64,000 bases of DNA from Nakamurella sp. PAMC28650 (lineage in GTDB: Bacteria; Actinomycetota; Actinomycetes; Mycobacteriales; Nakamurellaceae). The notes under the pieces were generated by a model. The model saw only the letters and a program-made list of their open reading frames with translations, did not search any database and had not been told where the DNA came from. The stretch covers positions 2,542,001 through 2,606,000 of the forward strand of contig NZ_CP060298.1 in assembly GCF_014303395.1 (NCBI RefSeq), written 5' to 3'. Shown here piece by piece: positions 1 to 9,149 of this stretch. Position 1 is the stretch's first letter. Each line of letters opens with the position of its first letter. The position numbers were made by a program, and so were the translations under genes.

Positions 1-276
1 GCGTCCCGACGCGATCATGGCCGCCTCCCAGACCGTCCCGGCGACGACCGGATCCCGCCGTTGCCCTCGGCGCAGAGCCGCGTGGATGGTCACCAGGCCG
101 TGGGCGAAGGTCAGTCCGCACAGGGGTCAGGGGCGGCATCACGCCCTAATCCACTCGCGCAGCCAGCCACGCACTGCACCCCGGCGGCCCAGGCAGCAGC
201 CTGCTGTCACTTCATCGAGCGGTGTCCTGGCGCGCATTCCAGAGCGGATACGTGACTTCCCACTCCGGAGCAGAGC
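1..276. other. No confident gene (left edge)
   Basis: I see no gene here that I would defend. On the reverse strand a short open stretch with plausible actinobacterial codon use leaves the left edge (possible GTG near 93). It is only about 30 codons and has no visible ribosome binding site, so it could be the 5' end of a gene lying outside the window or chance. Confidence 0.3.
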
Positions 277-1275
277 TCACGACAATGGCAACGGCCGATT
301 CCTGAGGGCGAACAGCGACCCGGTCAGGTTGACGCCGCCCACGGTCATGATCCCGCAGAACGCCTGTGCTGGTTCGGTTTGCACTGGATTCGTCTGGCCC
401 GGCGTGGGATGCCCCGTCACGCCGTAGTACACGGCAGTGGCCTTGACCTGGAGTCTCCCGCCTGCCGAGAGATCGTTGCGTCCGGTCAGCGCGCGTGCGA
501 CCGCCAGGCAGGACGAGTCCAGCTCGGCCGTCGATGGTAGTTGATCGACCGTTCCGGTCGCCGCGAACAACTCGACCCGGTGCGGCTTCGCGCAGTCGAC
601 CGAGGATCCGGACACCAGAGCGTCGGAACGCACCGTGTACGAGTCCGGCAGCGATCCACCGACAAATGCTTTCCGAACGGTCCCGGTGAACGGCGAGGAA
701 GTGTTGCCCTCGGTGACACAGGCGATCCAATGCTGGCCGCCCGACTGCTGGAGCCGGCTCGGTCCGATCAGACCGACCACGCCGGTCGCAACCGGAACCC
801 ACGATCCCAAGGCCACGCTGTGCATATCGCCCTGGCTTTTGCCGGCCAGGATCTCATCCGCGGACAGATACCTGGCCGCCGCCGCTGTGCAGGTAACAGG
901 GTCGGGGGAACGGCTCCGACCGGGCTGGGTGAAGGGAAAGTTTCGCGCATCCGTGAACACCTGCACCGCTTCCCCGTAGTGCGGGATCGCACATGACCCG
1001 TACTTCAGATCCGCGACAAGCCCTCCAACGTCAGGGTTCTGCAGTAGGCACGAGCCGATGGTCGGCGGGGGCTGGATGACGGTGCCCGTCGGCGTCCCGG
1101 TCACTTCGACACCGCCCAGGCGGGGCACCGCGGCAGCGAGAATGACCGTGAGGGTCAGCACGATGGCGCCGAAGGCCCGCCGGGTCACGGTCCGAGGGTA
1201 GGGCCGCACCAGGGTGTTCAGTTCCTGTGATGCAGGCCGACGGCCTCCCCGATCATCGACACGGATACGGATCAC
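277..1275 (-). CDS. Membrane-anchored septum-formation-like protein, paralogue 1
   Basis: The 332-residue product has a short basic cytoplasmic N-terminus, one hydrophobic segment at about residues 36-55 and a long extracytoplasmic part. Paired cysteines (SCLL, GSCAIPH, IACVTEG, VDCAKPH, FCGI) and the 'C-x2-PH-x-VELF' pattern recall the actinobacterial septum-formation domain, so a disulphide-stabilised cell-surface protein is likely. It is a close tandem paralogue of the gene just upstream and starts with GTG inside a 4-bp GTGA overlap with that gene's stop, which implies translational coupling. A GTG at 1188, just before the membrane segment, is an alternative start. The septum role comes from family resemblance only. 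Confidence 0.7.
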   Translation of the reverse strand: MIRIRVDDRGGRRPASQELNTLVRPYPRTVTRRAFGAIVLTLTVILAAAVPRLGGVEVTGTPTGTVIQPPPTIGSCLLQNPDVGGLVADLKYGSCAIPHYGEAVQVFTDARNFPFTQPGRSRSPDPVTCTAAAARYLSADEILAGKSQGDMHSVALGSWVPVATGVVGLIGPSRLQQSGGQHWIACVTEGNTSSPFTGTVRKAFVGGSLPDSYTVRSDALVSGSSVDCAKPHRVELFAATGTVDQLPSTAELDSSCLAVARALTGRNDLSAGGRLQVKATAVYYGVTGHPTPGQTNPVQTEPAQAFCGIMTVGGVNLTGSLFALRNRPLPLS

Positions 1276-2189
1276 GACAACGGCAATGGCCGACTGCCCA
1301 CGGCGAACATCGTCGAGGTGAGCTTTGATGTTCCGACAGCGGCGATACCGCAGAAGGCCTGCCCGGGCGCGGTCACCGTGGACGTACCCTGGCCCGCGTT
1401 CGGACCGCCGCCGTAGAACACGGGAATGGCCAACACCTCAATTCTTCCGCCTGCCGAAAGATCGGTGCGCCCGGTGACGTAGCGCAGGAAATCCGTGCAG
1501 GACTCGGTCAGCTGCACCTGCGACGGGAGTGACGCGGTGACGGGGGTGCTGGCGGACAGCTCCGCTCGGTGCGCGACGGCGCAGTCCACCGAATTGCCGG
1601 GTGTCACCGTTTCGCCGCAAATACCGTAGGAATTGGGTAGCGATCCGCCGGTGAACGCGCCGCGGACGGTACCGGTGTAGGCGACTCCGGTACTTCCCTC
1701 GGTGACGCAGGCGATCCACCGCTGACCCACTTCCTGTTGCAGGGCAGTGGGTCCGATGACGCCGAGGCGGCCGGTGGACACCGGTTGCCACGGTCCGAAC
1801 GACGTGCTGCGGTAGTCGCCGCGATCGTTGCGGGTAACGACCTGATCGATACCGAGGTAGCTTTCGGCGACCTGAGTACAACTGGCGGGGTCCGGGGAGC
1901 CCATCGGATCCAGCCCGATCCGCGGGAATTTCTCGGCGTTGCTGAGCACCTGGACGACCTCCCCGAAATGGGCCTGTCCGCACGCTCCGTACCTCGACGG
2001 CACTGTGGTGCCGAGTCCTCGACTGTTCGGCAGCGGATCGTCCAGAAGGCACGACCCGATGACTGGTGGCCCTTGGATCGACAAAGCAGTCGGGCTACCG
2101 GGTATCGTCGTGCCGCCCAGTTTCGGGAGGACCAACGCGATGAGCACGGCGAGCAGCAGGACGACGGTGCCCTGCGCTCGGCGATTCAT
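1272..2189 (-). CDS. Membrane-anchored septum-formation-like protein, paralogue 2
   Basis: The 305-residue product begins MNRRAQGTVVLLL, with a single N-terminal membrane segment followed by an extracytoplasmic region. It shares the block order of its downstream paralogue: SCLL, YGACGQAHFGE, WIACVTEG, VDCAVAHRAEL, AFCGI. I chose ATG 2189 because the frame upstream of it reads like arginine-rich shadow sequence and because a -10-like TACCGT (2197-2202) lies 7 nt upstream, suggesting a leaderless transcript. A GAGGG just before the ATG could also act as a weak ribosome binding site. It is the promoter-proximal gene of a two-gene operon. The septum-formation assignment is inferred from the cysteine pattern. 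Confidence 0.7.
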   Translation of the reverse strand: MNRRAQGTVVLLLAVLIALVLPKLGGTTIPGSPTALSIQGPPVIGSCLLDDPLPNSRGLGTTVPSRYGACGQAHFGEVVQVLSNAEKFPRIGLDPMGSPDPASCTQVAESYLGIDQVVTRNDRGDYRSTSFGPWQPVSTGRLGVIGPTALQQEVGQRWIACVTEGSTGVAYTGTVRGAFTGGSLPNSYGICGETVTPGNSVDCAVAHRAELSASTPVTASLPSQVQLTESCTDFLRYVTGRTDLSAGGRIEVLAIPVFYGGGPNAGQGTSTVTAPGQAFCGIAAVGTSKLTSTMFAVGSRPLPLS

Positions 2190-2418
2190 GCCCTCAACGG
2201 TACGTCGGACGCGCCTCGGGCCACGGAGCCGAACGAGTCCGGACCGGCGCTCTGGGAGTTGCCCGAGACCACGAGCCGGTAGGGGCTGCCGCGCTGAGCG
2301 CGGCCACGGTCGGGCGCGATCCGTTGAGCACCACAGCGGCATCCGTCCACGCAATCACACCGCGTCGCCGGACGGATGCTCCTCGAAGACCGGGTGACCG
2401 ACAGCAGCGCAACGCGTC

Positions 2419-2854
2419 TCAACTGCGGCGCGTCACGGTGAGGTGGCCCCCACGCCAGGTGCTGATCTCCAGTTCCTGGCCGCCGGCGGCGACTCTGGTC
2501 AGTACCACCGTCTGGATGTCCAGGCGGAACCGGTCCGGTTCCACCTCGACGGCGCCGGCGGTGATCTTCCCGTCGCCGAGCCAACTCGCCGGATCATCGC
2601 CCGGCGGGTCTTCGGTGGGGCAGTGGACGGCTACCCGAGGGTCGCGGCGGAGGTCATCGCTGCGCCGGGCTCCGTGCATCATGCCGAGGTAGACCTCCCC
2701 GTCGTCGGCGAATTCGACCTCGGTTCCGCTGATGCGCGGTGACCCGTCAGATCGGACGGTTGCCATCGTGGCATGCTTGCGGATCGCGAAGGTCCGGCGG
2801 ACGGTCCCCGCGGAATTCAGGTGCGGCGGATGCGACGTCTGTCCAGGAGGCCAT
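2419..2854 (-). pseudogene. Pyridoxamine 5'-phosphate oxidase-like flavoprotein, frameshifted
   Basis: The open part (ATG 2766, 115 residues) carries the typical FMN split-barrel signature ATVRSDGSPRISGTEVEF, but it lacks the usual first 30 or so residues. The missing N-terminus is present upstream in another frame: ATG 2854 reads MASWTDVASAAPEF and then loses frame. Removing one base near 2811-2819 joins it to AGTVRRTFAIRKHATMATV, the expected family sequence. An AAGGTG ribosome-binding-like sequence precedes ATG 2854. The gene is therefore either recently frameshifted or carries a single-base assembly error. Family members bind FMN or F420 and reduce diverse substrates; the substrate is unknown. 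Confidence 0.7.
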
Positions 2855-2867
2855 ACCCGACACCTTG

Positions 2868-2913
2868 CCCTACCGGGCGCCGGCCGTCTGCCCTACCGGG
2901 CGCCGGCCGTCTG
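2868..2913. repeat. 23-bp tandem repeat, two perfect copies
   Basis: Two adjacent identical 23-bp units (2868-2890 and 2891-2913, each beginning CCCTACCGGGCGCCGG) are followed by a decayed third unit. They lie between the divergent PNPOx-like and pRiA4b-like genes. The unit contains the self-complementary core GGCGCC and could be a duplicated operator, though copy-number slippage alone would also explain it. Confidence 0.8.
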
Positions 2914-3011
2914 CCCGACCCGGCCCCCCGCCGATCGCCTCTCGGGCTCCCGCCGATCTGTCGAGGCACCGGCGCGTGGCCTCCACCGGGAGCGCTCTAG
3001 CCTCTGTGGTC

Positions 3012-4112
3012 ATGAAGACGATCCGCCTCCACGTCGAGCTCGAAGAGGTGGTCCCCGCGGTCACCCGGTTGATCGATGTGCCCGCCGGCGCGACGTTGCC
3101 GGAACTGCACGACCTGCTCCAGGCCGGGATGGGTTGGACCGACAGTCACCTGCATCAGTTCGTCGCAGGCGATCGACGCTGGGGTGTTCCGGACGACGAC
3201 AGCTGGGACCCCGCGGAGCTCGACGAGTCGGCGTTCAAGCTCTCGGATCTACCGTCGCCATCCACGTATCTCTACGATTTCGGGGATAACTGGACGCACG
3301 CCGTCACCATTCTCGGGTCGGGTGGCGAGCAGCCGGGGTGCCCGGCGGGCTCGGGTAGGTGCCCGCCCGAGGACTGCGGTGGTGCGAGTGGTTACGAAAA
3401 TCTGCTGACCGTGCTTGCCGACCCCGCCCACCGGGAGTACGCAGAGCTGGGCGCCTGGGCCGGTGAGCTGCATGACTTCGACCTGGCCCGAACGGATCTG
3501 CAGGTCCGCAACACCGCCGGGCAGGTGCCGGCGAGTGTGCGACTCGTCCTGGATCTGGCAAAGGACGGCGTGAAGCTCACGCCTGCTGGTCGGTTGCCGC
3601 GGGCCTTCGTCCGGGCCGTGCAGGAGCTGCGGCCGGGCTGGCAGCTGTTCGACCGACCCGCATCCAGGGAGGACGACCTGATCCCGCTGGCCGCCTTGCA
3701 CGATCTGCTCAGGAAGGTGGGGCTGCTACGACTTGCGAATGGCGTGGCCAGACCGACGAAGATTGCCGCCGACGACATGCAGGTGGTGCGGCGACTACGA
3801 TCGTGGTTCAGCGACGACGAGTTCGTGGGGATTCTGGCCGGCGACGTCGTGTCGTTCCTGATCGCGTTCGGTCCCCAAACGGTGGGCGAATTAGCGGCTC
3901 GCGCATTCCCGATGTACGGGTACTGGACGGTCGACGGACGACCCGTCTCCGAACAAGAGATCCGTGCAGACATCAATCGCCTGCAGACGGTACTGGTAGG
4001 ACTCGATCAGGTCGAGACCGACTGGCGCACAATGACCGCCGGTCCGTCTGCCGACTCACTTCTGGTGCGTGCGACAGCTCTGGCTGCGTACTGGACCCGT
4101 CTGGATCGTTGA
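3012..4112 (+). CDS. Plasmid pRiA4b Orf3-like domain protein
   Basis: The 366-residue product has an N-terminal pRiA4b Orf3-like domain (about residues 1-165). Its family signatures are LHDLLQAGMGWTDSHLHQF, YLYDFGDNWTH and a cysteine-bearing CPPEDCGGASGYE stretch. The C-terminal 130 residues are helical and related to the decayed remnant at 21555-21982. ATG 3012 was chosen because a -10-like TAGCCT (2998-3003) ends 8 nt before it, consistent with a leaderless start, and because this is where the family domain begins. The family occurs on plasmids and beside mobile elements; its molecular function is unknown. Confidence 0.8.
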   Translation: MKTIRLHVELEEVVPAVTRLIDVPAGATLPELHDLLQAGMGWTDSHLHQFVAGDRRWGVPDDDSWDPAELDESAFKLSDLPSPSTYLYDFGDNWTHAVTILGSGGEQPGCPAGSGRCPPEDCGGASGYENLLTVLADPAHREYAELGAWAGELHDFDLARTDLQVRNTAGQVPASVRLVLDLAKDGVKLTPAGRLPRAFVRAVQELRPGWQLFDRPASREDDLIPLAALHDLLRKVGLLRLANGVARPTKIAADDMQVVRRLRSWFSDDEFVGILAGDVVSFLIAFGPQTVGELAARAFPMYGYWTVDGRPVSEQEIRADINRLQTVLVGLDQVETDWRTMTAGPSADSLLVRATALAAYWTRLDR

Positions 4113-4118
4113 TGGTCG

Positions 4119-4487
4119 TCATCGGTCGATCACCTCGTCCAGCACACCCACGAAGTGGGTACCGATGCCCTCGTACTCGCCCCTGACGAAACCCTCGGCC
4201 AGGTCGGGCAACTCGCCTCGGCCGTGGGTGTCACAGCTGACGTAGGTGAATTGCGGCCACCACTTCTTGGGTCTGGCCATCTCCGAACTCCCGCAGATCT
4301 GGCAGGTCAGCTCGACCCACACCGGTTTGCGGCCGGTCCGGTTCGCGCGGGACTGCGCGAGCCAGGGCGGAGGATCCGCGTCCATCCGGGCGACCGCGGC
4401 CTCCGTCAGCCGAGCCGGAAGCCCGTTGCGCACGGCCATCTCCGGTGGGATGTCCAGCCGCATTGCGGCCTCTCGTCGTGTGATCAT
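4119..4487 (-). CDS. Conserved hypothetical protein with zinc-ribbon-like cysteines
   Basis: The likely product is 122 residues, starting MITRREAAMRLDIP. It has an N-terminal helical, possibly DNA-binding segment and a CxxC...C-x2-H pattern (CQICGSSE, then YVSCDTHG) like a small zinc ribbon around a conserved-looking ARPKKWWPQFTY block. The frame stays open upstream to 4619, but that extension has no domain character. A -10-like TACCCT 9 nt before ATG 4487 supports the shorter start. It converges with the pRiA4b-like gene, 6 bp away. I recall similar uncharacterised actinobacterial proteins; no function can be assigned. Confidence 0.6.
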   Translation of the reverse strand: MITRREAAMRLDIPPEMAVRNGLPARLTEAAVARMDADPPPWLAQSRANRTGRKPVWVELTCQICGSSEMARPKKWWPQFTYVSCDTHGRGELPDLAEGFVRGEYEGIGTHFVGVLDEVIDR

Positions 4488-4701
4488 CTCGAGTCCAGGG
4501 TAGTGGGTGACGCAGCAGTTCGGGGCGGCCGTGCTCGTAGGGCGTGACACTCCGCTTCGCGGTGCAGCATCATCCTGACCGACCGCGGAGAGCCAATTTG
4601 TTCCGTCTTCTACGGACATATCACCCGAACGCGCTTGCCGTCGATCTCGCGATCAGGTCTAGTGGGGAGGCTCTGCACCGTTCACGACCAAGGGGAAGTT
4701 G

Positions 4702-6516
4702 ATGACTGTGTCGCATCGCGCCGGTAGGACTGTTCTGGTTGCGTTACTCGTGCTGGCCGGATCCTTGGTCCTGCCGATCGTCGGCGGGGGGACCGCGCAG
4801 GCGGCCGCCGCGAGACCGGCTCCGATCGATCCCGGCGCGCCAGTGGTGCAGGCGCATGCGAAGACGCAGGCGGCGCTGCCGGATCAGCGCCGTAGCCCGG
4901 GCTTGAAGGCCTTGCTGTCGGAGAAGGATGCCGACCGGGGGAGCGAGGGCCCGCACCTTTCGGCGCTCTGCCAGGCCGGTGTCGGCCTGCCGAATCCCTA
5001 CCGGAAAGTGGCTCCGAATGTCGACCAGATCGTCGGCGACGGCATTGTCGCGGTCGGATCGCAGACCGGCTGCAGCACAGCTCAGAACGAGAACACCATT
5101 GCCGTCAATCCGGAGAATCCCAAGAATCTGGTCGCCGGGACCAACGACTACCGGGTGTTCAACAGCCGGGAGCAGCGCAACGACTCGACCGGCTACGCCT
5201 ACACGACCTTCGATGGCGGCACGAGTTGGAAGAACATCCAGCTCCCGCGCCTGACCTTCCCGACCGGCGGGACCGGTGCGTTCGCCCAGATGGATTCCGC
5301 GGGTGACCCGGTGCTCGCCTTCGGGCCGCACAACACGGTCTACTACGGCAACATCGTGTTCAGCCGCGGTGCACCGACCGGGAGCGGGACCGAGGCCGCC
5401 AACGGGATCGCGTTGAACGTCTCGCACGACGGAGGTCTGCACTGGGACGATCCGATCCTGATCCAGGCCGATGGTGTCGATGCCTCTGGAAACCTGTTGC
5501 CCAGTCAGTTCTTCAACGACAAGATCTGGCTGGCCGCGGACCAGGCCAACGGCCGGGTCTACGTCACCTGGACGCGCTTTGCCGACAACCCCGACGGCAG
5601 CTACCTGGAATCGCCGATCGTGGTCTCGGCCAGTTCCGACTACGGCCGCAGCTTCTCGCCGTTCCACCGGGTCGACACCACGCTGGCGGGCTTCCCGAGC
5701 AACGGGCTGACGCCGTTCTCGCAGGGCTCGAACCCGAAGGTCGGACGGGACGGCACCCTGTACATCGCCTACGAGGGTGAGATGTGCAAGACACTCGCCT
5801 GTGACCAGATCGGCCACGGAGACCGGGATGTCACCGTCGTGGCGACGTCCAGGGATCGTGGGCGCACCTTCACGAAAGCCGTCGTCGATACCAACTACGA
5901 CTTCCCGTTCGATCAACCGCTGGGCACCTCGACGTTGACGGGTGAGAACTTCCGGATCAACAGCTTTCCCCAACTCGACTACGACCGCACCACCGGACTA
6001 CTCGCCCTCACGTGGGCGGACGACCGCAACGGAGCGTACGACCCGACGACGGGTGCCTCGATCAAGTCCAACGGCGACAACATCGTGTCGCTGTCGGCGG
6101 ACGGCTCGCGGTGGAGCCCGACGGTGGCCGTGGGCACCTCGGCCGACGAGGTCTTCGGCGCGATTGCCATTCGTGACGGCGTCGTGGTCGTGACGTCGTA
6201 CACCCGGCACTACGACAGTTCCGGTATCAACCTGGACTACGCCTACTGGACGTCGACCGATCTGCTGCGCAAGCGGTCTCTTCCCATCCACCGGATCAGC
6301 ACCCAGTCGTCCAACCCGCAGGTGCAGTTCCTCGGGACCGACGATCAGGGAAATGTGGTGCAGGGCACCTTCATCGGGGACTACACCGGTGCCGTGCTGG
6401 GAGCCGACCTCGTGTTGCATCCCTCCTGGACCGACTTCCGCGGAAACCCGGGAAAGACGACGCCGAATCAGGATTCCTACACTTCTTCGATCCGGTTGGC
6501 ATTCAATCGGGGGTAG
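4702..6516 (+). CDS. Secreted sialidase-like BNR/Asp-box beta-propeller protein
   Basis: The 604-residue product opens with a clear signal peptide ending near AQAAAA (residues 1-36). At least five Asp-box-like motifs follow (FDGGTSWKN, SHDGGLHW, SSDYGRSF, SRDRGRTF, SADGSRW), spaced as expected for a sialidase-type beta-propeller. I see no proof of the catalytic arginine triad, so it may be a glycan-binding or non-sialidase glycosidase propeller. ATG 4702 follows the ribosome binding site AGGGGAAG; a TTG at 4699 is the alternative. It is monocistronic and secreted. Confidence 0.8.
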   Translation: MTVSHRAGRTVLVALLVLAGSLVLPIVGGGTAQAAAARPAPIDPGAPVVQAHAKTQAALPDQRRSPGLKALLSEKDADRGSEGPHLSALCQAGVGLPNPYRKVAPNVDQIVGDGIVAVGSQTGCSTAQNENTIAVNPENPKNLVAGTNDYRVFNSREQRNDSTGYAYTTFDGGTSWKNIQLPRLTFPTGGTGAFAQMDSAGDPVLAFGPHNTVYYGNIVFSRGAPTGSGTEAANGIALNVSHDGGLHWDDPILIQADGVDASGNLLPSQFFNDKIWLAADQANGRVYVTWTRFADNPDGSYLESPIVVSASSDYGRSFSPFHRVDTTLAGFPSNGLTPFSQGSNPKVGRDGTLYIAYEGEMCKTLACDQIGHGDRDVTVVATSRDRGRTFTKAVVDTNYDFPFDQPLGTSTLTGENFRINSFPQLDYDRTTGLLALTWADDRNGAYDPTTGASIKSNGDNIVSLSADGSRWSPTVAVGTSADEVFGAIAIRDGVVVVTSYTRHYDSSGINLDYAYWTSTDLLRKRSLPIHRISTQSSNPQVQFLGTDDQGNVVQGTFIGDYTGAVLGADLVLHPSWTDFRGNPGKTTPNQDSYTSSIRLAFNRG

Positions 6517-6587
6517 GGCCGCCCGCGCCCAGCAAGGCTCTGATTAAAATCGTCGCACCGACTGATTCGGAAGAAGGAGAACCACAG

Positions 6588-7022
6588 GTGAGCGAGGACG
6601 AGAACAATGGACGCGAGTGGCCGAGCCGGGTAGAGGCGATCACGCTGTTCGTCGATGACCTGTTCGCGACAGCGGACTTCTACCAGCAGGTCTTCGGCCT
6701 GCCCATCATGTTCAGCGACGACGACTCAGCAGTGTTCGACTTCGGCAACCTGCTGGTGAACCTCCTGAAGGACACCCAAGCCGAGGAGTTGATCGGGCCG
6801 GCACCGGTGGCGGCAGTCGATGCCGGCTCCCGGTTCCAGTTCACCGTCCCGGTCCGGGACGTGGACACCTCGTGTGTCGAACTGGGCCGACGGGGTGTCA
6901 CCCTGATCAACGGCCCGATGGACCGCCCCTGGGGTATCCGTACGGCGGCCTTCCGCGATCCGGGCGGTCACGTCTGGGAGATCGCCGGCCCGGTCGCCGC
7001 CACGGAATCTCCGCAGGTCTGA
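6588..7022 (+). CDS. VOC-family (glyoxalase/bleomycin resistance) protein
   Basis: At 144 residues this is the normal length for a single VOC (vicinal oxygen chelate) protein. It shows the beta-alpha-beta-beta-beta modules ITLFVDDLFATADFYQQVFGLP and, at the C-terminus, GIRTAAFRDPGGHVWEIAGP. The GTG start follows AAGAAGGAG at a good distance. Members act as lyases, dioxygenases, epimerases or antibiotic-binding proteins. The substrate cannot be predicted, and the neighbouring hydrolase genes on the opposite strand give no clear hint. Confidence 0.85.
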   Translation: MSEDENNGREWPSRVEAITLFVDDLFATADFYQQVFGLPIMFSDDDSAVFDFGNLLVNLLKDTQAEELIGPAPVAAVDAGSRFQFTVPVRDVDTSCVELGRRGVTLINGPMDRPWGIRTAAFRDPGGHVWEIAGPVAATESPQV

Positions 7023-7067
7023 CCGGTCCTGACCCGCGCCCGAGCCGGGTCCCGACCGGACTGATCG

Positions 7068-9071
7068 TCAGCCGGAACTGACCGGCAGGCTCAACGAGCC
7101 GGTCGATCCAATGGTGAGCTGCTCGCCGTCCGGCGGCAGGAAGCTGTAGGTATCACCGGTGGTCAGCAGCAGCCCGATTCGATGGCCGGCCGGAATCTGC
7201 AGGTCCATCGGCGTCATCGGCAGGGCCGCGGTCAGCCAGGTGCGTTGGGTGATCGCGGTTCGAGCCGTCCGGTTCGGCGTCAGACCCAGATCCAGTACGC
7301 CGGAGGAGACCACGCCCCAGCTGCTCGCCCGGATGGGCAGGGTGAGTTTCGGATAGCAGGCGCTGTCACGACCCGCGCTCTGCCCCCAGCAGTCCTGTCC
7401 GCCGGCCGGAACCAGGTTTCCGTCGAGATCGTCGGTGGTGGCGACCCGATTGCCGGGACCGTAGTCGACGACGATCGCCTCCACCTGCGCCCGGGAACCG
7501 ACCACCTGCACCGGCAGGGTCACCTGTGGTCGGCCGGACAGACGCAGCGGGGCCGTCAGCGGAGAGGTCAGCAGAAGGAATCGCTGTCGAGGTCCTGACG
7601 GTGTGCCTACCGGTTGGTAGAAGGGGTCGGTCAGGTCGTCGGCGCGGTCGATGCTCAGCGCGGCAGGCGCGGTGATCGTCGAGAGCGCTTGGGGTGCAAA
7701 ACTAGTCGGCACCCCGGGCTGGAGCCCGTCAGCATTGAACCGGAAGAGTCGAGGCGCAGCAGAGGTGGGCCACGAGGGCTGGTCACGCCACGACAGGTCG
7801 GCGTTCTGCACCGTCACCGGCGCGGCTGCATCGATGCCGGTGGGCAACTCCAGCAGGTAGCGGTCGAACCACGCATGCAGGGCGTTCACCCATTGGACCC
7901 GGCGCAGGTCGAACGGATCTGCATGGCCACCCTGGGTGAGCCACAGTTTGCGCGGGATCTTGCGGCTGCCCAACGACTCCCACAGCTTCAAGGATTGATC
8001 GGCGGGTGCCACCAGGTCGCGCAACCCGGTCACGATGAACGTTGCGGCCCGCCACCTGGGAACGGATTCCAGGACGTTGCGGTCGCGGAAGTACTGGTTG
8101 TAGACCACGCCGCCGACGTTCTCCTGCGTCGTGAGAGCGGCGTTGAACGGTGCGCACGCCGGATTGAAGCCGCGCTGCGTTCCGTCCACCTGCGGAAGGA
8201 AGGTGAACGGTTCGGCGCGCGCGGTGGCGTTGAGCGGGAACACGTCGACCAGTCCTTCGATGGAGACCACGGTCTTGAGGGCCGGGTGCCCGGTGGCCGC
8301 CGCACTGAGTGCATCAGCGCCGTCGGCGGACTTGCCGATCATCCCGACCCGGCCCGACGACCAGCTTGCCGACAACGGTTTCCCCGCATCGGATGTCGCA
8401 GGACGCGACCCGCTCAACCAGTCGAGCACGGCGCCGACCGCTGCTCGATCGTCGGGCCCGTAGAAATCGCCGCATCCGGTGGACCGGCCCTGGCCCGGGG
8501 CGTCCATCGCGGCGAAGGCGTACCCGCGGGGAACGAAGTAGTTGTCGTAGAACAGCGGCATGCCGACGACCAGACCAGCGGCGTTCCGTACTTTCACCTG
8601 GCTCAGCGACCCACGGCCGGAGCCGTCGTAGTACGGCGATTCCTCCATGATCACGGGCACCCGGCCCGAGGTTCGGGGCCGGACGATGTCGAGGGAGATG
8701 ACGTCGTCCTTGCCGTCCCGATCGAGATCGCGTCCGAGGCCGATCATCACGTGTTCCCGGATGGCGTCTGCCAACCGGTACTTCTCGGCCGACACCGCCA
8801 CCGTCGGCGGCCTGGTGGGGGTCGCGGACGCTGTGGAGCCGGAATCCGCGACGGCAGGTGAGGTCGGGGGTGGTACCGACGACGTGCTGGACACCCCCGG
8901 CGCGCCGGACCCTGCGATGCTCGGACCTGATCCTGTCGAACTGGGAAGCCCCGTCGCCGACACCGATGTCGCAGATGACGTGTCCGAAGCTGCATCCGGC
9001 GAACCGGTGCACCCGGTCAGCAGAACCCCCACCAGCAGGACCATCCACCGTTTCCGGTTGGTGATGATCAT
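7068..9071 (-). CDS. CocE/NonD-family alpha/beta hydrolase lipoprotein
   Basis: The 667-residue product begins with a lipoprotein signal and lipobox (VLLTGC, Cys at about residue 21), then a Ser/Thr/Pro-rich linker to about residue 90. A CocE/X-Pro dipeptidyl-peptidase-type hydrolase domain follows. The nucleophile elbow is GKSADG (about residue 245). The Asp is likely in TGLRDLVAPADQ and the His in TQGGHADPFD. The C-terminal 200 residues form the jelly-roll seen in S15/CocE enzymes. A -10-like TTAGAT lies 6 nt before ATG 9071, suggesting a leaderless mRNA. It is likely an extracellular esterase or acyl-peptidase anchored to the membrane. Confidence 0.85.
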   Translation of the reverse strand: MIITNRKRWMVLLVGVLLTGCTGSPDAASDTSSATSVSATGLPSSTGSGPSIAGSGAPGVSSTSSVPPPTSPAVADSGSTASATPTRPPTVAVSAEKYRLADAIREHVMIGLGRDLDRDGKDDVISLDIVRPRTSGRVPVIMEESPYYDGSGRGSLSQVKVRNAAGLVVGMPLFYDNYFVPRGYAFAAMDAPGQGRSTGCGDFYGPDDRAAVGAVLDWLSGSRPATSDAGKPLSASWSSGRVGMIGKSADGADALSAAATGHPALKTVVSIEGLVDVFPLNATARAEPFTFLPQVDGTQRGFNPACAPFNAALTTQENVGGVVYNQYFRDRNVLESVPRWRAATFIVTGLRDLVAPADQSLKLWESLGSRKIPRKLWLTQGGHADPFDLRRVQWVNALHAWFDRYLLELPTGIDAAAPVTVQNADLSWRDQPSWPTSAAPRLFRFNADGLQPGVPTSFAPQALSTITAPAALSIDRADDLTDPFYQPVGTPSGPRQRFLLLTSPLTAPLRLSGRPQVTLPVQVVGSRAQVEAIVVDYGPGNRVATTDDLDGNLVPAGGQDCWGQSAGRDSACYPKLTLPIRASSWGVVSSGVLDLGLTPNRTARTAITQRTWLTAALPMTPMDLQIPAGHRIGLLLTTGDTYSFLPPDGEQLTIGSTGSLSLPVSSG

Positions 9072-9149
9072 GGGTTGATCTAAGCAGGCGCCAGCCGCGT
9101 CTGCGCAGTGGGCCGGCGGCTGTCGAGCATCTCTAGCAATCGCGCCGAG

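Noticed and set aside
1-93. Partial reverse-strand gene leaving the left edge
   Set aside because: Codon use is plausible, but only about 30 codons are visible, with a GTG start lacking a ribosome binding site; too little to call.
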